Positions 33,646 to 43,343 of a stretch of DNA of 44,538 nt are shown here, piece after piece. Below the pieces are notes generated by a model. It was not told the DNA's origin. It made no database searches and saw nothing but the letters and a program-made list of their open reading frames with translations. Positions within the stretch are counted from its first letter, which is position 1. The number at the start of each line of letters is the position of its first letter. This DNA comes from Bacteroidales bacterium (lineage in GTDB: Bacteria > Bacteroidota > Bacteroidia > Bacteroidales > Marinilabiliaceae): assembly GCA_900766825.1 (NCBI GenBank), contig CAAFWU010000055.1, positions 1 to 44,538 on the forward strand. The letters are read 5' to 3'. Both the position numbers and the translations under genes were made by a program.

Positions 33646-35627
33646 CGTCGGCTCTTGGTCTTTTTCTTGGTGAACTTATTGGCAAAGGCGTCCACATTAA
33701 AATCGCCGAGGTTGAACTCAACATGGATGTCCCAATTGGGTCGGACGGTGATTTTGTCCATGTAATATATCAGTTTCTCGGGCTGACGTCGTTCGGCATA
33801 GTCACCAGTGTCCCAAACTCCGTTGCGATTGTCGTCCTGCAAAACTCGGAGCATATAGTCTCCCTGAGGCAGATAACGGAAACCAGCCTTGCCCGATGGC
33901 TTCAGGTAGGACTGGCGCACCACTTTACCCTTGGAGTCGGTGAGCTGAAGCAGGGCGTTGGCAGGCACACTGTCTACGTCGATATAAAGGGTGCCATATT
34001 TCTCGAGAGCCGTGACGGCAAACTTGTGCACCACGGCATCGGTTTGGAGACCATAGATGTCGCTAACCATGGCCGAGTCGATGACCAACTGATATTGTTC
34101 GCCAGCCTCCCACTTGGCTTTGAGCGAGACGTGGCAGATGTCTACACTGTCTGACGCATGAGTGTAAGACATTGGGTGCCAAAGGGTATCTACCTTGTGA
34201 TAGAGGTGAACAGAGTCCCACTCGATGGATTGAAAAGGCGTGGGGGAGTTGATGCTGAGTTCAGCATAGGGTGCTATGTTGCTGGGCAACTTGAGTTTGA
34301 GGGTGGGAATCTGAACTTTTTCCTCCTCTTTCTTGCGTCTCCTCTTGCTTTTTTTCTCGGGCTCGGCAGCAGGGCGTTCAAAGTGCCACTCCTTGAGAGT
34401 GTCAATCTTTTCCACCATCTGACCAAGGGAGTCTAAAACGGGGTAGCTAACGGCCAAAACAACCGAATCTCGTTTCCAAACGGTGGTGTCGGTCATCCAA
34501 AGGGTCACGGTGTCGTTGTTGGCAGAGTACTGTCGGATGGCAATGGAGCTATTCTCTTCGTCCCGTCCTACAAAGGAGACTTGTGGTTTGGTCTCCATGG
34601 GGCAGTTGAATGCCAACTGAATCATGTGGCGCTCTTTGCGTTCGTCGGATGCTATGTACTGGTCGTAGGTCTTCTGAGTGAAGGCAAAGAGAGTGAGCGA
34701 GTCGGGGGTGAGAACGAGAGTGTCTCGAAGGATGTGCTCGTAGTAATAGCAGACGGTGTCGGCCACAATAAAGGTTGAGTCGGTCTTGACGCTATCGGGC
34801 ACCTGACGCATCTCCCAACTTGGTCGAACGTGATGACCGAGCCAAGCAATTTGTTCGCCTGGTTGGTCGTAGAGGAAATTGCGATTTTGGTCGTCGAGGA
34901 CATAGACGTCGTAGTCGGCATCGGCGGGCACACTCTTGATGGCAAAGTGCCCAGCATCGTCGGTTTTGGCCAAACGTATGGGGGTAACGGTTGCAAAGGC
35001 CGTGTCGGAGAGGTTGCTATGCAAAAGGACGTAGACGCCCTCGACGGGGGTAAGGGTTGCGGCATCGTAGACGTTGCCCGAGATCATCATGCTGTCCTGA
35101 GTCTGACCAGTGGAAAACGAGAGGGTAAGGTCTTTATAGACATTGCCTTCGTTGAGGTCCGAGACGCAGTCGGCAAAATCGAGCGTATAGGTTGTGGCGG
35201 GCAAGAGATCGTCCTCGAAAGATACCTTGACTTGTTTGGCATGCCCCTCGACCTTGGGTTTCTTGGCCGTTGGTGGACTCATGACAAACTTTTGGTCGGC
35301 ATCCTTGAGCTGGATGTTCTCGTCGAAGGTGATGATGATCTCCTTGCCATGGAAATCGGAGGCACCCTGAGCTGGGTTGGACATGACCACCACGGGAGGC
35401 TTGCGGTCTCGCGGTCCGCCTGTTGGCGTGCCAGGGTTGGCACATCCGCCCGTCATGGACCCCAAGAGGGCAGCCCCTATGGCACTGAACAGGGCGCAGT
35501 GGGGACCCCAATGGCTCAGCCACTTGGTCACACGACCGAGGGCTCCCCTACCCCATGGCTTTCGGTTGGGGCAAGAGGAATTGAGGTCTGGGGCCGAGGT
35601 TGGAGGCTGGGGTTGTTGGTGGGTCAT
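33642..35627 (-). CDS. Lipoprotein with SbsA-type Ig-like domain
   Basis: Conserved Bacteroidetes lipoprotein of unknown role, up to 661 residues. A lipobox (LLGSMTGGC) with cysteine at residue 62 is followed by ANPGTPTGGPRDRKPPVVV, the usual opening of these proteins. A Big_5/SbsA Ig-like domain lies at about 76-175 (FDENIQLKDADQKFVMSPP; TTYTLDFADCVSDLNEGN). A second, beta-sandwich segment at about 180-250 (ISGNVYDAATLTPVEGVYVL) and a lysine/arginine-rich stretch (KKSKRRRKKEEEK) precede the C-terminal half. The 61-residue lead before the cysteine is too long for a signal peptide; a GTG at 35531 would leave a normal 29-residue one. Coupled to tadA by a 4-nt overlap; trpS is 68 nt upstream. 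Confidence 0.8.
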   Translation of the reverse strand: MTHQQPQPPTSAPDLNSSCPNRKPWGRGALGRVTKWLSHWGPHCALFSAIGAALLGSMTGGCANPGTPTGGPRDRKPPVVVMSNPAQGASDFHGKEIIITFDENIQLKDADQKFVMSPPTAKKPKVEGHAKQVKVSFEDDLLPATTYTLDFADCVSDLNEGNVYKDLTLSFSTGQTQDSMMISGNVYDAATLTPVEGVYVLLHSNLSDTAFATVTPIRLAKTDDAGHFAIKSVPADADYDVYVLDDQNRNFLYDQPGEQIAWLGHHVRPSWEMRQVPDSVKTDSTFIVADTVCYYYEHILRDTLVLTPDSLTLFAFTQKTYDQYIASDERKERHMIQLAFNCPMETKPQVSFVGRDEENSSIAIRQYSANNDTVTLWMTDTTVWKRDSVVLAVSYPVLDSLGQMVEKIDTLKEWHFERPAAEPEKKSKRRRKKEEEKVQIPTLKLKLPSNIAPYAELSINSPTPFQSIEWDSVHLYHKVDTLWHPMSYTHASDSVDICHVSLKAKWEAGEQYQLVIDSAMVSDIYGLQTDAVVHKFAVTALEKYGTLYIDVDSVPANALLQLTDSKGKVVRQSYLKPSGKAGFRYLPQGDYMLRVLQDDNRNGVWDTGDYAERRQPEKLIYYMDKITVRPNWDIHVEFNLGDFNVDAFANKFTKKKTKSRR

Positions 35628-35695
35628 GGGGTATAAACGGAGGGGGGCGTTATCTATACGAGGGGATGTTGGGGCACGAATTGAGGTTAAGGACC

Positions 35696-36688
35696 TTAGC
35701 GTACGGGGCGGAAACCTATGATGCGACGGACCTCGGCAAGGGTTGCTTGGGCACTCTCGCGGGCACGCTCGGCACCTTGTTTGGCCACACGGTGGAGCAT
35801 ATCGTGGTCGGCAGAGAAGGCCTCAATCTTCTCGCGGATGGGGGCGCAGTAGGCATCGATGTCCTCGGCGAGCTGACCTTTGAGGTCACCATAGCGGATG
35901 GAGCAATCGTTCCAACGCTCCTCGAAGGCGGCCACGGTCTCGGGCTTGGAGACGGCACGCAAGAGGGTAAAGAGGTTCTCGATGACCTCGGGTTTGGGAC
36001 TATTGGGAGCCTGAGGTCCGCAGTCGGTGGTGGCCTTCATAACCTTCTTGCGAATGGTCTTCTGATCGTCCTTGAGATAGATGCAGTTACCCTGACTCTT
36101 GCCCATCTTGCCACTGCCATCGAGGCCAGGGATTTTGATGGCCTGAGCGGTAAAGTGGAAACTCTCTGGCTCAGGGAAGAAGTCGACGCCGTAGATGTTA
36201 TTGAAACGGCGAGCACACTTGCGAGCCATCTCCATATTCTGCTCCTGATCTTTGCCCACTGGCACCTTGAGGGCACGGTGGATGAGGATGTCGCTGGCCA
36301 TGAGGGTTGGGTAGGTAAGCAGACCTGCGTTGACGTTGTCGGGCTGCTGACGAGCCTTCTCTTTGAAGGTGGTCACACGCTCCAGTTCGCCCAAATAGGC
36401 ATTCATGTTGAGGTATAGGTAGAGTTCCAAAACCTCGGGGACATCGCTCTGCACATATATAGGAGCCTTATTGGGGTCGATGCCACAAGCCAAGTACTCG
36501 GCCAAAATGGTATCGACACTCTGCTGGATATCGCCTGGCTTGGGGTGTGTGGTGAGCGAGTGCCAGTCCGCAATAAAGAAGAGACAATCGTACATATCCT
36601 GCATCTTCACAAAACTGGTGACAGCTCCAAAATAGTTGCCCAAGTGCAGATTGCCCGTGGGACGTATGCCGCTCACTACCTTTTCCAT
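35696..36688 (-). CDS. trpS: Tryptophanyl-tRNA synthetase
   Basis: Class Ic synthetase charging tRNA-Trp. 330 residues, the bacterial norm. N-terminal GIRPTGNLHLGNYFG holds the HIGH motif (HLGN); LLTYPTLMASDILIHRA and VPVGKDQEQNMEMAR bind tryptophan and tRNA; the KMSKS loop is GSGKMGKSQGN, a glycine variant common in this family. First gene of the unit trpS, lipoprotein, tadA. A TATTTTTG -7 candidate lies at 36755-36748 without a -33 partner. Confidence 0.97.
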   Translation of the reverse strand: MEKVVSGIRPTGNLHLGNYFGAVTSFVKMQDMYDCLFFIADWHSLTTHPKPGDIQQSVDTILAEYLACGIDPNKAPIYVQSDVPEVLELYLYLNMNAYLGELERVTTFKEKARQQPDNVNAGLLTYPTLMASDILIHRALKVPVGKDQEQNMEMARKCARRFNNIYGVDFFPEPESFHFTAQAIKIPGLDGSGKMGKSQGNCIYLKDDQKTIRKKVMKATTDCGPQAPNSPKPEVIENLFTLLRAVSKPETVAAFEERWNDCSIRYGDLKGQLAEDIDAYCAPIREKIEAFSADHDMLHRVAKQGAERARESAQATLAEVRRIIGFRPVR

Positions 36689-37068
36689 ATTATCTTATTT
36701 GGTATTATGTTTTTTAGAGTATGATACTATACAAAAAATATGAGATGCAAAAATAATCATTTTTAAGAGAGAGAAGACACGAAGACAACATCAAAAAGGG
36801 CATAGTGTGTTAAAGGGAAGAGAGGTCGGACCTAAGGAGAGATGAAAAAGCGCAATGACAAAACCTAAATGTTAAACGAATATTATTTCTTGTTAATTGA
36901 AGATTATTGTGTACTTTTGGCAAACGATGTGCTAGTGCGGCACAGCGCACAAACGAACTCATCAAAAAACAACCATAGCCACAGCCAACCGAGGTAGCAA
37001 AAGGGACAGAAAGAAGACCCCGCTACCACAAGAAACGGAGGCAGTGCAGATACCACAAAACAGCCAAA
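36689..37068. other. Divergent intergenic region between trpS and rhaB
   Basis: 380 nt without a gene. It holds the rhaB promoter (36889-36919). After the predicted start there is a small hairpin GTGCG/CGCAC (about 36935-36950) and an inverted repeat GGTAGC/GCTACC further into the leader. No rhaR/AraC-type regulator gene is present in the window. Confidence 0.6.
36889..36919 (+). promoter_or_regulatory. Probable promoter of the rhaBAT operon
   Basis: CTTG (36889-36892), 19-nt spacer, TACTTTTG (36912-36919). The -7 octamer is identical to those of rhaD and of the second susC. The leader would be about 140 nt. Confidence 0.5.
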
Positions 37069-38547
37069 ATGGATAAGGAAAAGCATTTTTTTGCGGTGGA
37101 TTTGGGTGCCACAAGCGGACGCACCATAGTAGGAACCCTCAAAGGAGGGCGTGTGACTCTTGAGGAGCAGACACGATTTGCCAATCCACTAACCGAAATA
37201 GGTGGTCACTTCTACTGGAACATCCTCAGCCTCTACAACGAAATACTTCGCGGACTTAGCCACGTGTGTCGCAGCGGCATAAAAATCAGCAGCATAGGCA
37301 TCGACACATGGGGCGTAGACTTCGTATGCATAGGTCGCGACGGGGCTCTACTGGGCAACCCCATGGCCTACCGCGACCCCTGCACCTTCGATGCCATGGA
37401 GAGCTACTTGAGTTCTGTGAGCACCCGACAGGACGTCTACGACACCACGGGCATCCAGTTCATGAACTTCAACAGCCTCTTTCAGCTCTACGCCATGAGG
37501 CGCGAAGACAATCAGGCACTGCGCCATGCCGAGAAGATACTCTTTATCCCCGATGCCCTGAGCTACATGCTCACAGGCAATGCAGTGTGCGAGCGCACCA
37601 TAGCCAGCACCAGCCAACTGCTGAACCCCCGCACGGGTCAGTTGGACGACCGCCTTCTGAACAGTTTGGCTCTAAGCCGCCATCACTTTGGTCGGATGGT
37701 GAACCCAGGCGAAGTGGTGGGCACCCTTACCGAAGAGGTGCAACGTCAGACGGGCTTAGGTCCCATACCCGTGATTGCAGTGGCAGGGCACGACACCGCC
37801 AGCGCAGTGGCCGCAGTGCCAGCATCGGACGAGATGTTTGCCTACCTAAGCAGCGGCACTTGGAGCCTTATGGGCATAGAGACCCCCACCCCAATCATCA
37901 ACAAAGTCAGTTTTGATCGCAACTTCACCAACGAGGGCGGCATAGACCACACAACTCGTTTTCTGAAGAACATATGCGGCATGTGGCTGCTGGAGCGCTG
38001 TCGCAAAGAGTGGGGCAACAAAGCCCCCGAAGACTACTCACAGATCATTGCCGAGGCACAGAAACAGACACCATTCGAGAGCCTCATCAACCCAGACGAC
38101 CCATCGTTTGCCAACCCCCAGAACATGGAGCGCGCCATACGCGACTACTGCGCCCGCACGGGTCAGAAAGTGCCCGAAGGCTACGCAGCCGTGGCTCGTT
38201 GCATATTCGACTCGCTGGCCCTACGCTACCGCCAAGTCTTTGGCTACCTCAAAGAGATGGCCCCATTTGCCATAGACCGCCTACACGTAATTGGAGGCGG
38301 CTCGCGCAACGCCCTGCTGAACCAGTTCACCGCCAACGCAACAGGCGCCGAGGTACTGGCAGGACCTCAGGAGTGCACAGCCTTGGGCAACGTAATGGTT
38401 CAAGCCCGCACCGCTGGAGTATGCGGATCTATTTGGGACATGAGGCAGATAATACGCGAGAGCGTGGAGATGACATCCTACCAACCCGCCGATGCCGACC
38501 AATGGAACGCCGCCTACGAGAAATGGCTGAAGATTTGCGGCGAATAG
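37069..38547 (+). CDS. rhaB: Rhamnulokinase
   Basis: Phosphorylates L-rhamnulose to L-rhamnulose-1-phosphate with ATP; FGGY kinase family, 492 residues. N-terminal phosphate motif FAVDLGATSGRTIVG, SIGIDTWGVDFVCIGRDG, VAGHDTASAVAAVPA with the catalytic aspartate, LSSGTWSLMGIETPTP, and RLHVIGGGSRNALLNQFTAN near the C-terminus. First gene of rhaB-rhaA-rhaT; the isomerase starts 83 nt downstream without a terminator between. No sign of damage. Confidence 0.95.
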   Translation: MDKEKHFFAVDLGATSGRTIVGTLKGGRVTLEEQTRFANPLTEIGGHFYWNILSLYNEILRGLSHVCRSGIKISSIGIDTWGVDFVCIGRDGALLGNPMAYRDPCTFDAMESYLSSVSTRQDVYDTTGIQFMNFNSLFQLYAMRREDNQALRHAEKILFIPDALSYMLTGNAVCERTIASTSQLLNPRTGQLDDRLLNSLALSRHHFGRMVNPGEVVGTLTEEVQRQTGLGPIPVIAVAGHDTASAVAAVPASDEMFAYLSSGTWSLMGIETPTPIINKVSFDRNFTNEGGIDHTTRFLKNICGMWLLERCRKEWGNKAPEDYSQIIAEAQKQTPFESLINPDDPSFANPQNMERAIRDYCARTGQKVPEGYAAVARCIFDSLALRYRQVFGYLKEMAPFAIDRLHVIGGGSRNALLNQFTANATGAEVLAGPQECTALGNVMVQARTAGVCGSIWDMRQIIRESVEMTSYQPADADQWNAAYEKWLKICGE

Positions 38548-38630
38548 GAGGCTATCAAAAGCAACAGAGTTAACTGACATACACAGTATTACATCTTCAA
38601 ACAAGAAACAACAAAATACCACAAAACACA

Positions 38631-39884
38631 ATGAAGGAAGAACTCATAAGAAAATCGTACGAGATTGCCAAAGAGCGCTATGCAGCCATTGGCGTAGACA
38701 CCGATGCAGCCATTGCCACCTTGGAGAAGACCCCCATATCGCTCCACTGCTGGCAGGCCGACGACGTTGTTGGCTTTGAGCGCAACGAGGCCCTAAGCGG
38801 TGGCATCCAGACCACTGGCAACTACCCAGGCAAAGCACGCAACATCGACGAAGTGCGCGCCGACGTAGCCTACGCTAAAAGCCTCATAGCTGGCACTCAT
38901 CGTCTCAACTTGCACGAGATATACGGCGACTTTGGTGGCAAACCAGTGGATCGCGACCAAGTGGAACCCGCACACTTTCAGAGCTGGATTGAGTGGGCCA
39001 AGGAGCAGAACATGAAGTTGGACTTCAACAGCACCAGCTTCTCGCACCCCAAGAGCGGCAACCTTAGCCTCTCGAACCCCGACAAAGCCATCCGCGACTT
39101 CTGGATTGAGCACACCATACGTTGCCGCCGCGTGGCCGACGCCATGGGTAAGGCACAGGGCGACCCATGCATCATGAACATCTGGGTACACGACGGAAGC
39201 AAGGACCAGACTGTAGAGCGCATGCGCTATCGCGAGATCTTTGCCGAGAGTCTGGACGCCATTCAGAAAGAGGAGTTGCCCCACATGAAGAGCTGCCTCG
39301 AAGCAAAACTCTTTGGCATCGGTTTGGAGAGCTACACAGTAGGTTCACATGACTTTGTGGCAGGCTACTGCGCCACCCGCAAACTCATGTACACATTGGA
39401 TACAGGACACTATGAGCAAACCGAGAACGTGGCCGACATGATAGCCTCTCTCCTCCTCTTTGTGCCTGAGCTGATGCTCCACGTTAGCCGCCCCATCCGT
39501 TGGGACTCCGACCACGTAACAATCATGAACGACCAGACTTTGGACCTCTTCAAAGAGTTGGTACGCGCTGGAGCCATGAACCGCGCTCACATTGGTTTGG
39601 ACTACTTCGATGCCTCGATAAACCGCATAGGCGCCTACGTTGTGGGCACACGAGCCACCCAGAAGTGCCTCCTTTCCGCACTGCTGGAGCCTCTGGCCAC
39701 ACTGCGTAAGTACGAAGACAACGGCCAAGGCTTCGAGCGCTTGGCACTGCTCGAGGAGGCTAAGACCATGCCATTCGGCGCTGTGTTCGACTACTTCAAC
39801 TTGAAGAACGGTGTGCCCGTGGGCGAAGAGTTCATACCTGCCATTCAGCAGTATGAGCGCGACGTACTCTCAAAGCGCAACTAA
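38631..39884 (+). CDS. rhaA: L-rhamnose isomerase
   Basis: Interconverts L-rhamnose and L-rhamnulose; TIM-barrel, divalent metal. 417 residues, collinear with E. coli RhaA (419). Shared segments include ISLHCWQADDVVGFE, GGIQTTGNYPGKARN, LDFNSTSFSHPKSG, KLFGIGLESYTVGSHDF, LDTGHYEQTE, HVSRPIRWDSDHV and IGLDYFDASINRI, which contain the metal-binding Glu, Asp and His residues. Second gene of the operon, 18 nt before rhaT. Confidence 0.97.
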   Translation: MKEELIRKSYEIAKERYAAIGVDTDAAIATLEKTPISLHCWQADDVVGFERNEALSGGIQTTGNYPGKARNIDEVRADVAYAKSLIAGTHRLNLHEIYGDFGGKPVDRDQVEPAHFQSWIEWAKEQNMKLDFNSTSFSHPKSGNLSLSNPDKAIRDFWIEHTIRCRRVADAMGKAQGDPCIMNIWVHDGSKDQTVERMRYREIFAESLDAIQKEELPHMKSCLEAKLFGIGLESYTVGSHDFVAGYCATRKLMYTLDTGHYEQTENVADMIASLLLFVPELMLHVSRPIRWDSDHVTIMNDQTLDLFKELVRAGAMNRAHIGLDYFDASINRIGAYVVGTRATQKCLLSALLEPLATLRKYEDNGQGFERLALLEEAKTMPFGAVFDYFNLKNGVPVGEEFIPAIQQYERDVLSKRN

Positions 39885-39902
39885 AACAAGAGGGGTTGAC
39901 AT

Positions 39903-40937
39903 ATGGATATTGCCATAGGACTTCTCATCATAGCCATTGGCGCCTTCTGCCAATCGAGTTGCTACGTGCCCATCAACAAAATCCGCAATTGGAGTTGGGA
40001 GAGCTACTGGCTTGTGCAAGGCGTATTTGCATGGCTAATCTTCCCCTTGCTGGGCGCCCTATTGGCCGTGCCCGAGGGACATGCGTTGGTTGAACTATTT
40101 GCCGAGGCCGAGAGTTTCGATGTTCTCATGACACTGCTCTTTGGCGTGCTGTGGGGCGTTGGCGGTCTTACGTTTGGTCTCTCGATGCGCTACCTTGGCG
40201 TGGCACTAGGTCAGAGCATAGCCTTGGGCACATGCGCAGGTTTGGGCACCATAATGGGTCCCGTGCTGCTGAACATGTTCTTTCCCCAAATGGGAGCCTT
40301 GGAGCAGTTGACCACAGCCGTAATAATTGGTGTGGTGGTAACGCTGCTGGGCATAGCCCTGATTGGCGTGGCAGGCAACATGAAGAGCGCCAGCCTAACC
40401 GAGGAGCAGAAGCGCGAAGCCGTTAAGGACTTCAACTTTCCCAAGGGATTGACCATTGCTCTGCTGGCTGGTTTCATGAGCGGCTGTTTCAACGTTGGCT
40501 TGGCCTTTGGTCAGAACATAAACTTTGGCGAACTGACGCCCGACATCTATCGTTCGCTGCCAGCAACACTGTTGGTTACCATAGGCGGCTTTGTGACCAA
40601 CGCCATCTACTGTCTGGTTCAAAACCAAAAGAACAAGACGTGGGGCGACTATGCACAAACAGACCTTTGGTGCAACAACATACTGTTCTGCGCCTTGGCT
40701 GGCGCACTGTGGTACAGCCAGTTCTTTGGCCTCTCGCTGGGCAAAGGTTTCTTGACCGAGAGCCCAACTCTGACCACATTGGCGTTCTGCATCCTAATGG
40801 CACTCAACGTTGTGTTCAGCAACGTGTGGGGCATAATACTGCACGAGTGGCGCGGCTGCTCGCGCAAGACCATAGCGGTGCTTATTGCGGGCATCGTGGT
40901 TTTAGTCATCTCGTGCTTTGTGCCTCAGCTGATCTGA
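39903..40937 (+). CDS. rhaT: L-rhamnose-proton symporter
   Basis: Inner-membrane carrier for L-rhamnose with H+. 344 residues, the same length as E. coli RhaT, with about ten hydrophobic segments. The N-terminal GAFCQSSCYVPINKIRNWSW, LWGVGGLTFGLSMRYLGVAL and the C-terminal FSNVWGIILHEWRGCSRKTI are typical RhaT signatures. Third gene of rhaBAT, followed by a terminator. In the pathway it supplies the substrate for RhaA. Confidence 0.95.
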   Translation: MDIAIGLLIIAIGAFCQSSCYVPINKIRNWSWESYWLVQGVFAWLIFPLLGALLAVPEGHALVELFAEAESFDVLMTLLFGVLWGVGGLTFGLSMRYLGVALGQSIALGTCAGLGTIMGPVLLNMFFPQMGALEQLTTAVIIGVVVTLLGIALIGVAGNMKSASLTEEQKREAVKDFNFPKGLTIALLAGFMSGCFNVGLAFGQNINFGELTPDIYRSLPATLLVTIGGFVTNAIYCLVQNQKNKTWGDYAQTDLWCNNILFCALAGALWYSQFFGLSLGKGFLTESPTLTTLAFCILMALNVVFSNVWGIILHEWRGCSRKTIAVLIAGIVVLVISCFVPQLI

Positions 40938-40973
40938 TTAGCATTATTTCATAGTTTATTGTAAAACAGCACT

Positions 40974-41008
40974 AAGCCCCACTAGTTCGGACAGAACTGG
41001 TGGGGCTT
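40974..41008. terminator. Bidirectional terminator between rhaT and the helicase gene
   Basis: A 15-bp stem AAGCCCCACTAGTTC / GAACTGGTGGGGCTT (one G-T pair) with a GGACA loop. Exits are GGTCTTTAT (plus) and AGTGCTGTTTTAC (minus). Confidence 0.8.
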
Positions 41009-41036
41009 GGTCTTTATCGTTATATGAGTTGAGGTA

Positions 41037-43208
41037 TTAATGCCTATGCTTATCTACAATTGCAAGGATATCGGCACCATAGTTTTCTAATTTACTCTTG
41101 CCAATGCCAGGGATTGCAACCAACTCCTTAGCATTGCGAGGCATAAAATTGGCAATATCCATCATAGTGTTATTGGTCATTACCACAAAGGCAGGCTTCT
41201 CAATTTCATCAGCCTTGGCTTTACGCCAACGCTTAAGGGCGTTATAGAGCGCGGGGTTGGAGACATCGGTATGTTTGTTATCGGCATCGTCTTGTTTGAC
41301 ATTGGCACGTTGGGATGCTTGTTTTGCCTTGACTTTATCCACTTTATTGACCGCACTCTTTTCTTCTTCTTTGGCCACGGCCAAGGCACGTGCTTCCATA
41401 ACAATGGGCACGCTGAAGCCCTTTTCGACCACGGCATGCAGTTCGGCATGTTTCATGGTCAAAAGTTCGGAAAGAGTGGCTCTGTAGGTCGAAAGACGTG
41501 CTGAATCGGCCTTATTATCGATGGAGATGTTGGCCCAATCGGGCAGTGGGTCCACAAGTTCCACGACTTTGCTGTCTAGCCATTTGGCACCATTAACAAT
41601 ACGTGACATGAGGGCCGTGTCCGTTGTTATGTTGCCATAGGTTTGGCGAGCTGCAAAACATTGAGCGGCGAAACGGTTCATGACAGGGATGACATCGAAC
41701 TGCAATTGATTGATAGCAGCATCGAACTTGACAAGGGTGCTGCCAAAATAGCGGGCGTAGTTTTCTTTTATAAACTTTGCGATTGTTGCAATGGCACCCA
41801 AAAGCCCCGAGACGTTGAGGACATCGTTGACGGTTTCTACGGCAAAGTCGGCCGCAAAGTCCTCGATAGCTTGCTCATTGGGCATTGCATGACTGGCATC
41901 GGCCTCGTAGGTTTGCACAGTGGTGTCGGTACGGACGGCACTCTCGGGAATGGGCGAGCTAAGGACCATGCCCTCGAGGGAACGGCACCGGCTAAGGGCC
42001 ACATAGACTTGACCTGCCGAGAAGGAATTGCCCGCGTCGATGATGGCTCGGTCGAAGGTTAGACCCTGACTCTTGTGAATTGTGATGCACCAGGCTAAGG
42101 CCAGTGGAATTTGGCTAAACTGACCGATGACTTTGGTCTCGACCTCACCCGTCTCCTTATTGAGTTCGTATGTTACATTATCCCATGTGATGGGTGCCAC
42201 CCGGATAGGCTCTGCCTCGTTGGGGCATAGGACTTCGACAAAGTCATCAGTCATGCGGGAAACGTGGCCTAACTTGCCATTATAGAAACGCTTGTCTGGG
42301 TCGTTGCGCATGAACATGACCATGGCCCCGACCTTGAGGCCAAGATGGGGGTCGACGGGAAAATCCTTTTCGTTGAATGTTCCCTGAACCTTGCTATCGT
42401 AGACACGAAGTGCGCCACTGAGCATGCTTAGGCGAAGGGAGTTGATGTTTTGGGCCGTGGCGTTGTGAGTTGTCAGACGAATATAGTTCTCGGAATCGGG
42501 CGGGTTGAAGTTTGGAATATATCGACTATTGAGCAGAGCCAGATCTTGAGGTGTTAGGGTATTGGTTCTAACAGCATTGAGCAGTTCGATGAATTGGGGT
42601 TCGTTCTGTCGATAAATTTTCTTAAGTTCAATGGTATAGAGAGGCACCTGACGAAGAGCCAGACTACTGAAGAAAAAAGGCGAATCGTAGTGTTGATAGA
42701 GGAGTTCCTCTTCACGCTGAGTAACCACTGGTGTGAGCTGATGGAGGTCGCCAATGAGCAGGAGCTGCACCCCTCCGAAGGGGACGGCACGGTGTCGGAT
42801 TTGTCTAAGTTTTTGGTCGATAGCATCCATGAGGTCGGCACGAACCATGGAGATCTCGTCGATGACCAAGAGATCCATGGAGCGGATGATTCGTTTCTTA
42901 GTCTCCCTCATATTGAATCGCTGCTGATTGGGCTTATCGGCCATGCCAGGCAATTGTAATTCTGGGGAAAGTTGAAAAAAGGAGTGTATGGTCATGCCCC
43001 CAGCATTGATAGCAGCCACACCTGTTGGAGCTAAAACGACCATTCGTCGTTGGCCCAATTGCTTAAGTCGGCGTAAAAAGGTTGTTTTGCCAGTTCCAGC
43101 ACGACCAGTAAGGAAGATGTTGACGCGCGTACGCGTAAGACACTCCCAAGCTGTCCAGGCCTCGGCATTTTCCGACTTAACGTAAACAGGTTGTGTGTTG
43201 CAGTCCAT
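41037..43208 (-). CDS. PIF1-like DNA helicase with C-terminal HRDC domain
   Basis: Superfamily 1B 5'-3' helicase, 723 residues from the ATG at 43208. The frame runs to 43283, but the extra 25 residues are hydrophobic and unlike the family start, and they would cross the rhaD -33 box. Walker A FLTGRAGTGKTTFLRR (about 33-47), LAPTGVAAINAGGMTIHSFF, Walker B LLVIDEISMVRADLMDAI, LLLIGDLHQLTPVV, and the C-terminal motifs WCITIHKSQGLTFDRAIID and VYVALSRCRSLEGM are intact. A charged, repetitive linker (about 620-650) leads to an HRDC domain (MMDIANFMPRNAKELVAIPG; IGKSKLENYG). It lies on the opposite strand between rhaT and rhaD and has no evident link to rhamnose. Confidence 0.92.
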   Translation of the reverse strand: MDCNTQPVYVKSENAEAWTAWECLTRTRVNIFLTGRAGTGKTTFLRRLKQLGQRRMVVLAPTGVAAINAGGMTIHSFFQLSPELQLPGMADKPNQQRFNMRETKKRIIRSMDLLVIDEISMVRADLMDAIDQKLRQIRHRAVPFGGVQLLLIGDLHQLTPVVTQREEELLYQHYDSPFFFSSLALRQVPLYTIELKKIYRQNEPQFIELLNAVRTNTLTPQDLALLNSRYIPNFNPPDSENYIRLTTHNATAQNINSLRLSMLSGALRVYDSKVQGTFNEKDFPVDPHLGLKVGAMVMFMRNDPDKRFYNGKLGHVSRMTDDFVEVLCPNEAEPIRVAPITWDNVTYELNKETGEVETKVIGQFSQIPLALAWCITIHKSQGLTFDRAIIDAGNSFSAGQVYVALSRCRSLEGMVLSSPIPESAVRTDTTVQTYEADASHAMPNEQAIEDFAADFAVETVNDVLNVSGLLGAIATIAKFIKENYARYFGSTLVKFDAAINQLQFDVIPVMNRFAAQCFAARQTYGNITTDTALMSRIVNGAKWLDSKVVELVDPLPDWANISIDNKADSARLSTYRATLSELLTMKHAELHAVVEKGFSVPIVMEARALAVAKEEEKSAVNKVDKVKAKQASQRANVKQDDADNKHTDVSNPALYNALKRWRKAKADEIEKPAFVVMTNNTMMDIANFMPRNAKELVAIPGIGKSKLENYGADILAIVDKHRH

Positions 43209-43264
43209 AGAAAGATGGGGATAAAAAAATAGATAGCCAAGATGCGTAAAAAAAGCAATAATGC

Positions 43265-43296
43265 TTTGGTGTAAAAATAGCAAAAAGGTACTTTTG
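43265..43296 (+). promoter_or_regulatory. Promoter of rhaD
   Basis: TTTG (43265-43268), 20-nt spacer, TACTTTTG (43289-43296): a full Bacteroidetes consensus. The start would be near 43303, a 40-nt leader. A mirror-image CAAAAGTA (43325-43332) lies in the leader and could be the -7 box of a divergent promoter. Confidence 0.7.
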
Positions 43297-43343
43297 TTCT
43301 AAGAAATGATTAGTAAATCAACTTCAAAAGTATACCTACTGAA

